Assembly: GCA_020284085.1 (NCBI GenBank)
Contig: JACEVL010000045.1
Coordinates: forward strand, 506,001 to 570,000
From: Aporrectodea caliginosa
Taxonomy: Eukaryota > Annelida > Clitellata > Crassiclitellata > Lumbricidae
Direction of reading: 5' to 3'
DNA: 64,000 nucleotides
Shown: positions 41,501 to 51,489 of the stretch, piece after piece
How the letters are laid out: each line of letters starts with the position of its first letter
Position numbering within the stretch: position 1 is the stretch's first letter
Translations under genes and position numbers: made by a program
Notes under the pieces: model-generated
The model's database searches: none
Seen by the model: only the letters and a program-made list of their open reading frames with translations
What the model was told of the DNA's origin: nothing

Positions 41501-44228
41501 GAAAGCCAAAGCTCTGTTTCATCCAGGTGAAAACTTAATGAGGTTTCATAGTTCACAATACATGTTGCACAAATTAGCTGATTGGTTGGAGTGCTTGCCT
41601 TGTAACACAGAGTGTACGGGTTTGAGGCTCCTCCTCCTCCTCCTTCCCTGAGGAGGCAGTTTCTGTGTAGGTGTAGGGACCCCCTTGAGCAAGTTCTTCA
41701 TCACTGTTGCTCAATGCCATCGATTGCTATTTGGATGTTGGATAGAGGCGCTTCGTAATTATTTCAGAAATAAATAAATAATTCAGAAGACAGATGTGAT
41801 GATCAATGGATGGTCTGATTCTTCTTGTGCCTGAATCATAACAATGTTGCATTCTCTATGATCAGTCCAAGGGTGGTCAGTCCAAGGGCGGTCAGTCCAA
41901 GGGTGGTCAGTCCAAGGGCGGTCAGTCCAAGGGCGGTCAGTCCAAGGGCGGTCAGTCCAAGGCGGTCAGTCAAGGGCGGTCAGTCCAAGGGTGGTCAGTC
42001 CAAGGGCGGTCAGTCCAAGGCGGTCAGACCAAGGGCGGTCAGTCCAAGGGCGGTCAGTCCAAGGGCGGTCAGTCCAAGGGCGGTCAGTCCAAGGGCGGTC
42101 AGTCCAAGGGCGGTCAGTCCAAGGGCGGTCAGTCCAAGGGCGGTCAGTCCAAGGGCGGTCAGTCCAAGGGCGGTCAGTCCAAGGGCGGTCAGTCCAAGGG
42201 CGGTCAGTCCAAGGGCGGTCAGTCCAAGGGCGGTCAGTCCAAGGTCCAAGGGCGGTCAGTCCAAGGGCGGTCAGTCCAAGGGCGGTCAGTCCAAGGGCGG
42301 TCAGTCCAAGGGCGGTCAGTCCAAGGGCGGTCAGTCCAAGGGTGGTCAGTCCAAGGGCGGTCAGTCCAAGGGTGGTCAGTCCAAGGGCGGTCAGTCCAAG
42401 GCTTTGGAATTCACTGTCCTGTACCTTGCAGTCTGTTTGTTCTGTAAGGTCAGAGACAGGTCTGAAGAGGACTGTTCTGCTTCTTCAGTTTGCTTACATG
42501 TAGTACTCTTCCATTTTGCTTGTAACAGTTCTTAATGTATCCTGTTGCCTGGCTTCAATTTGCACTTGGTAACTTTGTGGAGAGCATTATAATTATCAAT
42601 TTCCATTGTTTTGTGTTGCACATATTTTTTCATTCAGAGGACTTATATAGCACCTAGCAGCTGCAAGAAACATGCGCTTAAGCTGTGCTAAGTGCCCCAC
42701 GGGGAGGTGGCTAACATTGATAGCACTGCAGTAGTCAATCCTACTACAAACAAATGCATGAAGAAGGGCAAGTGCGGCATTGGGTGAAAGTGAACGGGAA
42801 GTGACCCACAATTGGTGCAACTGAAAAAAGCAAGCACGGCATAAAAGCTTTAAGTGCTCAGAGAAGGTAAGTTCCTGATCAAGAACAACCCCAAGATTGC
42901 AGACATATGTTGAGAAGTCTACAGATATGGCCTGATATTATTATTATTATTATACCACATATATTATGCGCTGATTATGTGAAGGTTGTTGCTGCTAATG
43001 TTGACCATCGATTAACCTTGTGTTCAGGCATGTAAGCCAGTTGAGAAGTCGACTTTACGACATGATGCTATGGAAGCCCAACTGAAAAAGATTCGTCTGC
43101 CACTTGAAGCGGACTTCCTCTATGTCTGCTCCACTGTTCCAGGTAGGCCAGTAAAGTTTACCAACGGTACTTGTTAGGGAGTGCCATTAAACTACTCTAT
43201 GAATTATTAGTTATTATTACTGGTAATCTGCATAGCAGTAGCCTTAGATGCATGACCCCTTGGTCTATTTAGAAGAGATGACCTATAACGTAAACGCCAT
43301 TGCACAAATAATTTTATGACAGCACAGGAAGATGATGGTAACTAAACTTACAAAATCAGTGGCTTTCCCAAAGAGTCATTTTACCATCCTAAACAATGGG
43401 GTAATGAAGTAATGAAGGGGAGCAGAGGGAGCAACCGCCCCCGGGCGCAGCACAAAGGGGCACAAAATTAGCTTTCAATGGTACACAGTACTATGGCAAG
43501 AACGATTAAAAGTCAACAAGAAAATTAAAAGGGGGGTAGTCATAAACTCTTGCCCATGGGTGCTAAAACCCTTTGTTACGCCACTGGTTCTGAGTGTAAC
43601 GGATTTTCTAAAATGTGTCCCAATTACTGTCTGGCTGATTTCGATTATCAATATGGCAGGCAGCGGACTGTTCGAATCCATAAAAAACTGGAAGATATTT
43701 CAAGATGTCTTTTCCTTCTATGGCCGAGTGAATGTGATTACATAGCGAGTGCATCAACTGTACAGCGTCAGTCGCTTTTAAGATCAGACATGAGGGGGGA
43801 GAAGACTCATGATCCGCCTTGAATGACCAACATTTCACAGCTGTGACTGACCCTTGAAGTGACTCTGCTCTTTCTCCTTTAAATATTTCTAGCACTGATT
43901 AGCAATCCTGGGTTTCGAATTGCGTTTCAGTCTGGCATGTATACGTTACGAAAGGCCTGCGTGTCATTTTAAACGTATGTTTGTTGTGTTAGGCATCTTC
44001 TCTTGGAAAGAGTGCGACAGAGGTTCATGGTTCATTGAAGCACTGACTGATAAGCTGTCGAGACTCGCTTATGAAGACATCGATCTGGTTCGGATTCTGA
44101 CGAGAGTCATTCACCAGGTGGCGCAGGAGTTGAGCAGTTCTAAGAACCTAAGACAAAAACTGCCTTCGATCACCTCGATGCTCACCAAGGATGTGTACTT
44201 CTCCAGAAAACCGGATTCTTCCAGTTAA
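38528..44228 (+). CDS. Caspase-family protein, predicted inactive (catalytic His replaced), five exons
   Basis: Exons 38528-38574, 40000-40226, 41354-41526, 43028-43142 and 43993-44228 join in frame with GT/AG at every junction. They give 265 residues plus stop TAA. This is the length of a short-prodomain effector caspase; no CARD or DED is present. The p20 part contains RGRFVIFNN, the S1-pocket arginine in LEARSGSAVD, the AEKDHSSCDCFG segment and GKPKLCFIQAC with the active-site Cys. The p10 part contains ADFLYVCSTVPG, SWKECDRGSWFIEAL, DLVRILTRV and SMLTKDVYFS. Caspases normally have SHGE at the catalytic His; here the aligned residues are TYEE. QACRG has become QACKP, and the second S1-pocket Arg (SWR) is Lys. 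It is therefore probably a caspase pseudoenzyme or regulator. A possible processing site is RHD/AM in the linker. Confidence 0.88.
39199..39925. repeat. Local duplication with interleaved GAGTTAACTC MITE
   Basis: The segment ACACAGCTACTGTT...CATAAATTCTAGTGTATC at 39230-39350 recurs at 39760-39908. A hAT-like MITE begins CAGTGTTGGGTATGAGTTAA at 39364, directly after the first copy. In the second copy pieces of the same MITE (GAGTTGATGAGTTAACTC, GAGTTTGAGTTTAAAACTC) are interleaved with the duplicated host sequence. It lies in caspase-like intron 1. Confidence 0.65.
40000..40226 (+). CDS. Caspase-like gene exon 2: N-terminal part of p20
   Basis: The acceptor CTTGTTTAG precedes base 40000; the donor GTATC follows 40226. 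The exon encodes SQKVELKYRMNYPKRGRFVI and then FNNTTF, matching the first p20 beta strand. LEARSGSAVD carries the arginine that contacts the P1 aspartate of substrates in active caspases. LKNVFENILQFDVEVYDDLT matches the following helix and strand. Phase is 2 in and 1 out. The exon is intact and well conserved. Confidence 0.87.
40712..41140. mobile_element. hAT-like MITE with TACGTATAATACGCG arms, 429 bp, perfect target duplication
   Basis: The left end is CAGGATGCGACCGTACGTAT and the right end reads inverted CAAGGTGCGACCGTACGTTG. The flanks are GCTTGGGG at 40704-40711 and GCTTGGGG at 41141-41148, an exact 8-bp duplication. Subterminal arms repeat ATACGTATAATACGCGTA on both sides. It sits in caspase-like intron 2. 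No coding frame. Confidence 0.9.
41155..41296 (+). mobile_element. SINE family A, 3' part, (GTATT)n tail
   Basis: GGGACCTTGAGCAAGTCCTT, TCCATCGATGGTCTGTCATA and CACTTCTGAACTTTGGAAGG match the 1510-1717 copy; the tail is TTGTATTGTATTGTAT. The hAT-like element ending at 41140 apparently inserted within or next to it. Confidence 0.65.
41354..41526 (+). CDS. Caspase-like gene exon 3: p20 core, catalytic His position mutated
   Basis: The acceptor CATTGTGTAG precedes 41354; the donor GTGAAA follows 41526. The exon encodes AEKDHSSCDCFGIAVLTYEE, then KEGVVYGSDCSIPIDRLIEP and the GKPKLCFIQ strand before the active-site Cys. The His in KDHS is the structural, non-catalytic one. The catalytic His expected in a SHGE-like motif is Tyr (codon TAC at 41407-41409), and the Gly after it is Glu (GAA). 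Both differ from CAC and GGA by single transitions. Phase is 1 in and 0 out. Confidence 0.87.
41575..41790 (+). mobile_element. tRNA-derived SINE, family A, with small TCC expansion
   Basis: It starts TAGCTGATTGGTTGGAGTGC and has GTACGGGTTTGAGGC (box B). A CTCCTCCTCCTCCTTCC run and CCCTTGAGCAAGTTCTTCAT follow, and it ends near GAAATAAATAAATAATT. It is in caspase-like intron 3. Confidence 0.65.
41865..42405. repeat. 15-bp minisatellite (GGTCAGTCCAAGGGC)n, about 35 units
   Basis: Very homogeneous units with occasional GGGTGGTC variants and a few 1-4 base slips. Because the period is 15, plus-strand frames repeat as SPRAV or VQGRS for up to 236 residues. These are repeat frames inside caspase-like intron 3, not a gene. 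Confidence 0.95.
42640..42890 (-). mobile_element. LINE reverse transcriptase fragment
   Basis: The minus-strand frame reads NAALALLHAFVCSRIDYCSA then HLPVGHLAQLKRMFLAAARC. This matches the (L/V)xxAFVxSRLDYCNAL...LP...L.xLQ...NAAAR signature of CR1/Jockey-type polymerases. It is in caspase-like intron 3, antisense to the gene. Confidence 0.8.
43028..43142 (+). CDS. Caspase-like gene exon 4: active-site Cys, linker and start of p10
   Basis: The acceptor TTGTGTTCAG precedes 43028 and the donor GTAGG follows 43142. The exon begins with Ala-Cys (the QAC cysteine) followed by KPVEKSTLRHDAMEAQLKKI, a short basic linker with a single Asp. It ends with LPLEADFLYVCSTVP, the start of the small subunit. 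The linker is poor in acidic residues compared with effector caspases that are cut by initiator caspases. Phase is 0 in and 1 out. Confidence 0.86.
43993..44228 (+). CDS. Caspase-like gene last exon: p10 and stop
   Basis: The acceptor TTGTTGTGTTAG precedes 43993. The exon encodes IFSWKECDRGSWFIEALTDK, then LVRILTRVIHQVAQELSS, the PSITSMLTKDVYFSRK tail and TAA at 44226-44228. In active caspases the first motif reads SWR; the arginine helps bind the P1 aspartate, and here it is lysine. The aromatic W of GSW is kept. A candidate poly(A) signal AATAAA lies at 44314-44319, 86 bp after the stop. Confidence 0.87.
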
Positions 44229-44870
44229 ACCCACAGTACCACTGCACTCAAAAGTACTTATCACAGCATTCAAAATAATTATAACAAATAATAATTGCAA
44301 TAGTGATGATAATAATAAATCTCTCAAAACGTCTCTTATGGAGCAAATTTCAATTTGTACGATGGTCAACCTCTCTCGGTTATGAATATACGCTGTGTGA
44401 GACAAACTTTCTATTCTAGTGCCTGTCTGTATGTATACTTACTTGCGTACACTTATACATATATAGATATGCTACTGATGATGTTTGATAAAGTGTTGCT
44501 TAACTGACTGCTTAATTTTGTTGAAGGTCTTTATGTGCTTGTCAGGTAATCCAGAAACACAACTGAAAGGCAATAATATATTCTGTTTAGCAAATTAACC
44601 TAGGCAAAAACCCCTTCTGGGTTGAATGGTTGAAGTTGATTGTAACCTGAGGAGAAATCGTAGATTTAGGTCAATGCATGCGTGTATTTATGTATACGTA
44701 TGTGTACATGTGTGAAGACACTTGATACTGCACATTTACGTCCCACATTAATACTGTATTCCGCTGATCTAAACAATGCCTGCATGTTGTTACCTTATCT
44801 TGTCATACGACTGGTATTTCACTTGTTTTATTTATTTATTTATCTTCACGGTCCTCACAGTCTCGACTGT
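44229..44870. other. 3' UTR of the caspase-like gene, then no gene seen
   Basis: AATAAA at 44314-44319 is a candidate poly(A) signal. The rest is AT-rich and without exon-like frames. Confidence 0.4.
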
Positions 44871-44872
44871 CA

Positions 44873-45015
44873 CGGATCACTGGTTAGAGTGCTCGTCTTG
44901 TAACTATGCACAGAGTATGGGTTTGAACTGCTTCCTCTGTACACAGTCTGCAGGGACCTTGAGCAAATCCTTTGCTGACAATGGCTCAATGCCATCGATT
45001 GAATTTTAGTTATTA
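44873..45015 (+). mobile_element. tRNA-derived SINE, family A
   Basis: CACTGGTTAGAGTGCTCGTC (box A), TATGGGTTTGAACTGC (box B), GGGACCTTGAGCAAATCCTT and TCAATGCCATCGATTGA. Confidence 0.65.
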
Positions 45016-45029
45016 GAGAGCAGCTCTTA

Positions 45030-45190
45030 ATAGATACAGAATGTGACAGAGAACATCATCAGTGGTGCAGAGCAACTGTGAGTTAAGGTCCTGAAGCCAT
45101 AACCCTCTGAGGGAAGGCTCAAACCCTTACTCTCACAAGTGTTACTAGTCAAGTCTTCTAACCAATCGGCCAATGTTACCCACGGTTGTT
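45030..45190 (-). mobile_element. tRNA-derived SINE, family A, opposite orientation
   Basis: On the minus strand: TGGCCGATTGGTTAGAAGAC (box A), GTAAGGGTTTGAGCC (box B) and a diverged body. With the copy at 44873-45015 it forms a tail-to-tail inverted pair. Confidence 0.6.
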
Positions 45191-45729
45191 TGGTTGCACT
45201 GTTTCTGCACAATGCAGACAATCTCTGCTTACAGTGCTACTGATCGGCAACGCATTACGTGGCCGGTCGTTGTCTTAACAATGCTCTACGGTTGACGTAT
45301 TGGCCAGGACTTTATCTCAGCTGGGACCTTACGTGGCAGTCGTTGTAACTTATTTACATTTTATGCTTTTAAATGGCCTACTGTAGCTTCATGTGATTCG
45401 CTTTCACTTTGTTCTGTGCTTTGTTTTATAAGTTACACACATAATATTGTTTATTTCTTGCTTTTTATTTGTATTTATTTAACCCAGTGAAATCATTTGT
45501 TGAGTTCCCTCACAGACATAATGGTATTGATGTGGCAATCCAAAAAGGTCAAGGTCTGACTGATTTGACCCATTTAAAAATCATTTTGTTCCTCTTATGC
45601 TGCAACTTTATGAGGTTTTTCCGGTTTGAAATCATGCCTTGGTCAAATGTTTCATTTTCTTGGATTTCATGTGTACATAAGTCAAGCATTTCTTATTGTT
45701 GTTAGCATTTAGTTTCACAGTGAGATGTG
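45191..45729. other. No gene seen
   Basis: AT-rich; the open frame at 45469-45705 has no recognised domain. Confidence 0.45.
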
Positions 45730-46345
45730 GATAGGCTTAAAGGAGCATTGTTCTATTTAAGTCTAAATCGCCCAACTGCTGGTGGTTGCAGCTCCATACA
45801 GATGGTCCAGTAACAGCGAAACTCTTTGAGTAGCCATGTGGTCATCTGGTTCCCATTGATGCAAGTCACCGTGAGTTGTCGAATGCAAACAAAGGCGGAT
45901 GTGGAATTAAGAACATGGCATGCATGATCCAATAAGAGAGTCTGGGATCAAATGGTGAAGACAGTTTCAGTAGATCAGTAGATGACTTGTGCTTTTTAGA
46001 TCTTCTGCTCTATTTGTTCTTTCATTAGGGGGTTTTATATATAGCGCCCCTTCAAGACGTTCTACTCAGGAGTGCTGCTGACCCAGCATTTTCATAGATC
46101 TTTTACTTTATATGGTAGCTGATTGGAAGCCATTGATGTTTGTCACTGCATGTAGTTTCAGTGATGTTGTCGCACTTTTGTGTATGGGTGACTAGGCGTG
46201 CTGCACATCCAGAATGAACTGAAATTCTTCAGGTGTGTGACGTGGTGACACCAGACAGAACACTACTGCACTAGTCAGGACGACATGTGATGAAGGGCTG
46301 TGTTAACGTGCCATTGAATGAACATGTTATCTTAAGCAGACATGC
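45730..46345 (-). mobile_element. LINE remnant: LHWLP-like and SFAVTGPSVW segments
   Basis: In order on the minus strand: HQWLPISYHIK, stop, KIY near 46130-46085, the 3' motif GAAGGGGCGCTATATATA near 46040, and SKSFAVTGPSVWS near 45830-45790. The two protein motifs are the LHWLP and RSFxVxGPxxWN signatures of one polymerase class, in the correct order. Stops and frameshifts show it is dead. Confidence 0.6.
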
Positions 46346-47555
46346 ACAATGTCTGCAACACATGCAGACATTTTGTTAATAGTTGCGTTCTAGGGAATGT
46401 CACAATGTAAAACATTTGCAGTGTTGTAATTTTCATAAAGCTGAAAACGTCATTTCAGGATATTAGGAAATGTGTTAAAGCTGCTTTTAAGAGTTGCATT
46501 TTTCAATACTGCAGGATGAACAATTTGAGTTTAATTGTTCATCAGAGTTGACCTCTGTTGTCATAGGTTTACTGCAGTAGTGAAAACCATGTTTTTTCGT
46601 ATTTTTAGCTAATTTTATTTAATCTTTTGTGCTGTTACGTTTGTTGGTGAACTTACGACTGATACACGTATATAATCAAGATGCAGACCATCGCTTCAGT
46701 AACCCAGTGTTTTTTGTTTTGGTGAAATTTAGATTGTGATCATATATTCTGACCCAGATCATCATGACAATTAACATGATCATATATAGGGTATAATATA
46801 TATATATATAATTATATATATATATGTATATATATATATAATATATATATAGGCTGGTAATCAGAGAGCAAGCGCCTCTGATCAGATTGCTGTTTGATCG
46901 GTGCTATGTAAATGCACAATTACAATTAATCAATTGTGTAAACTGAACATTTTATTCACGTTTTCACATTAATTTACCAAATGTGTTTAGCATAATTTAG
47001 CACTAATATATTTGCATGCATGTAACATCAGCTCAGAGATATTAATCAGGCAAACTGTTCTTAATGGCTCTTCTCATTTGTACATGACAGGTTGTTTCTA
47101 ATTGAATTTCGTGTCCTTTAAAGCCCAGAATGACACTTCGAAATGGTGCTGATGATTTCAAGAAAGACAATGAGGCAATTGTATTTGATATTTGCGTATT
47201 TAATTATTAAATGTAGCCATATAATTTTGAGATATTTAGCATTATTTTATATTTTGTATTGCCGACAACATTTTGTGCCAATTTTAACTTTTAAACGTTT
47301 AAACAAGTCTGCTTGGAATGAAATTGGTGAGGGTTGAATAAATAGGTTGAAATTTGACTGGATTTGAATGTTTCAATCAGGAGTGCCTTTTGCATTATAA
47401 AAATATGTATTAATATGTTTATGACAGGAAATGAGGGCCAACTGTAAATATTATGTGTTGAGTGTGGCTTTTCAATTACGTAGATAGAAAATGGTTATTG
47501 TAATAAATGTTTAATGATGCGATATATAGATCTACATGATACTAGAGCATCCTGT
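46346..47555. other. No gene seen; (TA)n tract at 46796-46852
   Basis: AT-rich sequence with a self-complementary TATA tract. Confidence 0.5.
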
Positions 47556-47559
47556 AAAT

Positions 47560-47712
47560 ATCGAACCCCAGGGGCACGAACCAGGACTAAGCAGTTCTCA
47601 ATTAAATGCTCAGGTCCACCACTTTGAGATTCTCTTCCTCCAAATTTAATAAATATATTACACATGGCTCAATTTAAAGCTCAACTGAAACATTATATCT
47701 TGAACACATAAA
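47560..47712 (+). mobile_element. LINE reverse transcriptase C-terminal remnant
   Basis: The frame YRTPGARTRTKQFSIKCSGP, PL, stop, DSLPPNLIN and FKAQLKHYILNT matches the TR...N.......FSIxxxGPxxWNSLPxxIx...S...FKxxLKxYLL signature of Jockey/CR1-type polymerases. The stop replaces the conserved Trp (TGG to TGA). Confidence 0.68.
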
Positions 47713-47941
47713 AAGAATATGACTCGATAGATTGTACCTGTAGTTAAGATTGTTTATGATACAACTGTGAACATTATAATCTGTTTTTGTTTTGATTTTG
47801 TTTGTCTTAAATCTTGTACTGCAATGTTTTATTATTTAGTTGTTTGGCTATGATTTAGCCCTAACATTGTTATTTAAGTTGAATTTTCTATAACCATATG
47901 ATCATAAAAATCGTCTTGCCATCAGTAAATGTAATGTGAAA

Positions 47942-48184
47942 GGTAAACTTGCGCTTTAGGGTCCCGATTTTGAAGATATTCTAATGACAACACAAACCCT
48001 GACCCTAAACGACCCTCACGACGCTTAACCTGACCCTAAACGACCCTCACGACGCTTAACCTGACCCTAAACGACCCTCACGACGCCATTCTACTCTTCT
48101 TCCATTGAACTAGGCTGATTAGTGTCAATTTCCCCCTCCAATATGGGTGTCATTATTCGGGACCCTTAAAGCGCAAGTTTACCG
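47942..48184. mobile_element. Short TIR element with three 31-bp telomere-like repeats
   Basis: The left end GGTAAACTTGCGCTTTAGGG and then TCCCGA is mirrored by the right end TCGGGACCC, TTAAAGCGCAAGTTTACC (one inserted base). Inside, GACCCTAAACGACCCTCACG starts at 48001, 48032 and 48063, a 31-bp period. Partial relatives occur at 33419-33460 and 30688-30755. No coding frame and no clear target duplication. Confidence 0.8.
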
Positions 48185-48189
48185 CTTAA

Positions 48190-49055
48190 CCAAACACAGC
48201 TTCAAAGCATTGAAAACTCTTCTTTACCATTGCACACCGCCACATCACTTACTGCCTCCTCATATGCCGAGGCTAAGAAAATGCAGTTGCTAAGGCCTCA
48301 TTCCTTGGCTGGCTCTGAGCTCAATGGACTGCTCCTTCCTTTTCGTCTAAAGTAACTAACCACTGCTTATCTGGCTGAGGCCACTACAACCTGATAAGAG
48401 CAGAATACAGAAAATCACATCTGGTGAGATCCCGCGCTGTTACTCTAAAACCGAAATACTAACGACATTCAAGACCTTGGTTCCTAGGTACAGTTATACC
48501 CAAATGAAACCGTATCACACGCCGTGCCAATTTCCTGAGGTTGGTGTGTTGGACTAAGGAGGTGATTGACAGCTTACGGTTGTGAATGGCGGCCACGATT
48601 TGTGATTAAATGGCGATAGGATGAATAGTTCGTAGTTTCGATCATTACTTTGACATATTATCAGTGGAACAGATGATTATATATGCACGCCTTTGTCTGC
48701 CTGTTTGAATAAAGTTAACCAGAGATCCGGTAAGTTTAAAGTAGCTTATCAATATTATCTTTACAACTGTATTTAATTATAATCTAGCTACTTACACAGT
48801 GACTGGACCTGACACTGACAACAAAAGTAACCTTTTTGTACGGATGTAGAATGACCCTGCGCTGCAGTTCACATCGTAAGTCTAGTTTTCGACGTAACGA
48901 ATCAGGAACTACGGAATAAGTTAACTACTGACTACTGTGTAACTACCGCACCAGGCGTGGTTTCCTGGCTAGGATGTTGTACAGCTAAGCCATATAGTGT
49001 TTTTTAGTTTACTATTGACTAACTTTTCGCTACTATTTGATAACTATTTGATAAC
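48190..49055. other. No gene seen
   Basis: Mixed sequence without recognisable exons. Confidence 0.45.
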
Positions 49056-49059
49056 TTTG

Positions 49060-49265
49060 TATAACTTTGTATGTACAGCGCCGTGCGTTTGCCAGCGTTT
49101 AATAAAGAACACACTTACTTACTTACTTTACTGCAGTAACCTTTGTGCTTCGAATGCAACGTCGAATAATTATGTACAATAAGAGCGTTTGTAAGTAAGT
49201 AAGTAAGTACGTGCTTTATTGAACCGTCTGCAAACGCACTGCGGGAACATCACATAGAGTATTAA
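49060..49265. mobile_element. Inverted pair of family D SINE 3' ends
   Basis: On the plus strand TACAGCGCCGTGCGTTTGCC, AGCGTTTAATAAAGAA and an (ACTT)n tail end at 49132. On the minus strand an (AAGT)n tail at 49192-49208 leads into CTTTATTGAACCGTCTGCAA and ACGCACTGCGGG. Confidence 0.6.
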
Positions 49266-49429
49266 ATCACAAATCACAAATGTCAAAAATATCATAAAAT
49301 ACAATAAAACAGACAATGTCAGACATCTATGGATATATGAGAGTAAGGTTTAATTGTTGTTAATTATGGCCAATTGACCATTAGTCAAGTTTAGTCACTG
49401 GTCTTGTTTGAATTCTGGCAATCACTTAT

Positions 49430-49466
49430 ATATGCTATATATATATATGCTATATATATATATATG

Positions 49467-49504
<38 letters not shown>

Positions 49505-49505
49505 C
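49430..49505. repeat. (TA)n microsatellite
   Basis: ATATATGCTATATATATATA followed by a long pure TA run. Confidence 0.9.
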
Positions 49506-51485
49506 ATATAGCTGAACTTGGTTCTTTACTTGGTATCCCCGGACCAACCCCTCTGACAAGACGCAGTGCTAGTGAATAAGCTGGTGCCCTTCACATAGCT
49601 TGCAAGTGGCGCTTTAGAAATTTGGAGTTTATGATTATCTTAAGTATTGTCATGTAAGCAAGTGAGTAAGCAATCTTTATAACGAGAGACAAATGGCAAT
49701 GCTTTACCAAAACAATTCATACAAACGCTGTAGAAAAAGAATCAGGAGGTTGTGCAACTTTGTAAACAGTTTAAAGTCTAACTCTGTACAGTTTGATAGA
49801 AAAATAAAAACTCAAGGCTATGCATGTATGTATGTATGTGTGTATGTATGTATATGGCCACTTATATAGCGCCATACAGGAACCTCACAAAGTCGCTAAA
49901 CGTAGCAACCTAACCTAACTTTATATACGTTTAAATAAAAACTGAACGACATTTATGTTTTAAGAGTCAGGAGAAAAAGTGTATTCACAATTTTAAAGTG
50001 AGCAAATGATGATGGATTTCTATTTCGCAGGATATGAACATGTGATGAGTTGAAGGCACAACTCCATTTCTTTTAATTTAATTTATCTGAGTGTTTTGCA
50101 GAGAGCAGTTTGTTAAGACAATGTTGTGGTAACTGGCTGTCTGTTTAAAAACTTTCAGCTTTCTCAGAAACCAAATCTGACTAATTTCTTCCCAAAATAA
50201 AGTCAGCGAGGGTTCTGTAATATTTTATTGTCATTATTCAGAACATTATTATTGGGCCTATTTATGCTTTACTTGTCTGGATCATTGGTCGGTCGTTGGA
50301 AAGCATTACTTCATCCTAATGGACGACGGACGGTTCAGTGAAGAAGCCGACGATTCTGGCAATTGTTGGTTCCCATTTCAGTCTTGAATATTTAGTTGAT
50401 TTCCATTTGCATCAGGGTTTTTGTGTGTGTCGTGAGTCGTCTTCTTTCATATTCAGTCGATGTTGATCCAATCGAACGACCTTAACTTTCTTGACCTCAT
50501 GAGCCGTGCAGCCTCTGACACAGTGTCAGCGACGCATTCTCGAACGCCACCTTATCGCTCGGCCGTCTTATCGGTCGCGTGCTGCTCCAAGCGGCGGCGG
50601 TCGGCGTCATTCGCTCGCCTTCACGACAGCAGCCAGGCTGTGACCGTATACACTAGGATTATACATATTATAGCCTTGCTCTCATTTGTCGCTTTTTAAC
50701 AGTTTTCGTATCCAATCCAATTAACGAAACGAACCAATTAAAACAATAGCACCGTTAATTATGCTCTGTTTGTTGTGTATGATCTGATAGCGCAGGATGT
50801 TGCTAACCACTGGGTTATCATCGCACACCTCAAAGTGGTAAACAAAGACAAGATTGAATATGATGCAGTTCTGGTGACTTTTACTTGCTGCCTTAGTTAA
50901 TCTAATCTGTCGTCCTTAATACTTCTAGTGAGGAGTGGCGCAACATAACTGCCATACTTGAGTTCATGGTTACATTACAGCTGTGAGCGTTCGAAAGAGC
51001 ACATATGGCGGTTTATGATGACGATGATGTACAGTAGATATCTGATGAGATAGCGCTCTATAAATAGCTGCTTATGGTGGGCGTGGTCTTTTCCAGACTG
51101 AGGAAATGTAATCGAGACAATCTGTTTGCTACTGAGAAGAGGAGGAGTAGGAGGAGAAGGAGAAGGAATAGGACGATGAAAGGCAGACAGACAGAGACAG
51201 AGAGATAGGAAGTGGAGCTGGGTGTAGAGGCCTTCTGCTTAAGGGGTCTCCATCCTCCTCCGATACCTTTCCAAGATGCTGGCTTTTATCCGGGTACTTA
51301 AGATGGCAACATTACTACCCAGTGATGAATTGATTCTCGCTTCTCTGCCACTCGCTGCTGCTGCTGCTACTCGCTCTGGCCCAGCTGCGCAGCCGCCGCC
51401 GCCGCCTCTATCGGATTTCTATTGCACGCCGATTCCCTCATAAATTACCTTTAACCCTTTAAATTCCAGCAACAGCCTCCTCGCG
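49506..51485. other. No gene seen
   Basis: The open frame at 50460-50699 has no domain. A CpG-richer patch lies at 50520-50640 and short CTG/GCC repeats at 51355-51410. Confidence 0.45.
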
Positions 51486-51489
51486 CTCC

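Noticed and set aside
41825..42535. 236- and 170-residue SPRAV/VQGRS repeat proteins
   Set aside because: They are frames of a 15-bp minisatellite inside a caspase-like intron, open in several frames and antisense too.
43550..43895. Open frames in caspase-like intron 4 as extra exons
   Set aside because: The p10 sequence joins directly from 43142 to 43993 in phase with conserved residues on both sides, leaving no room for an insert.
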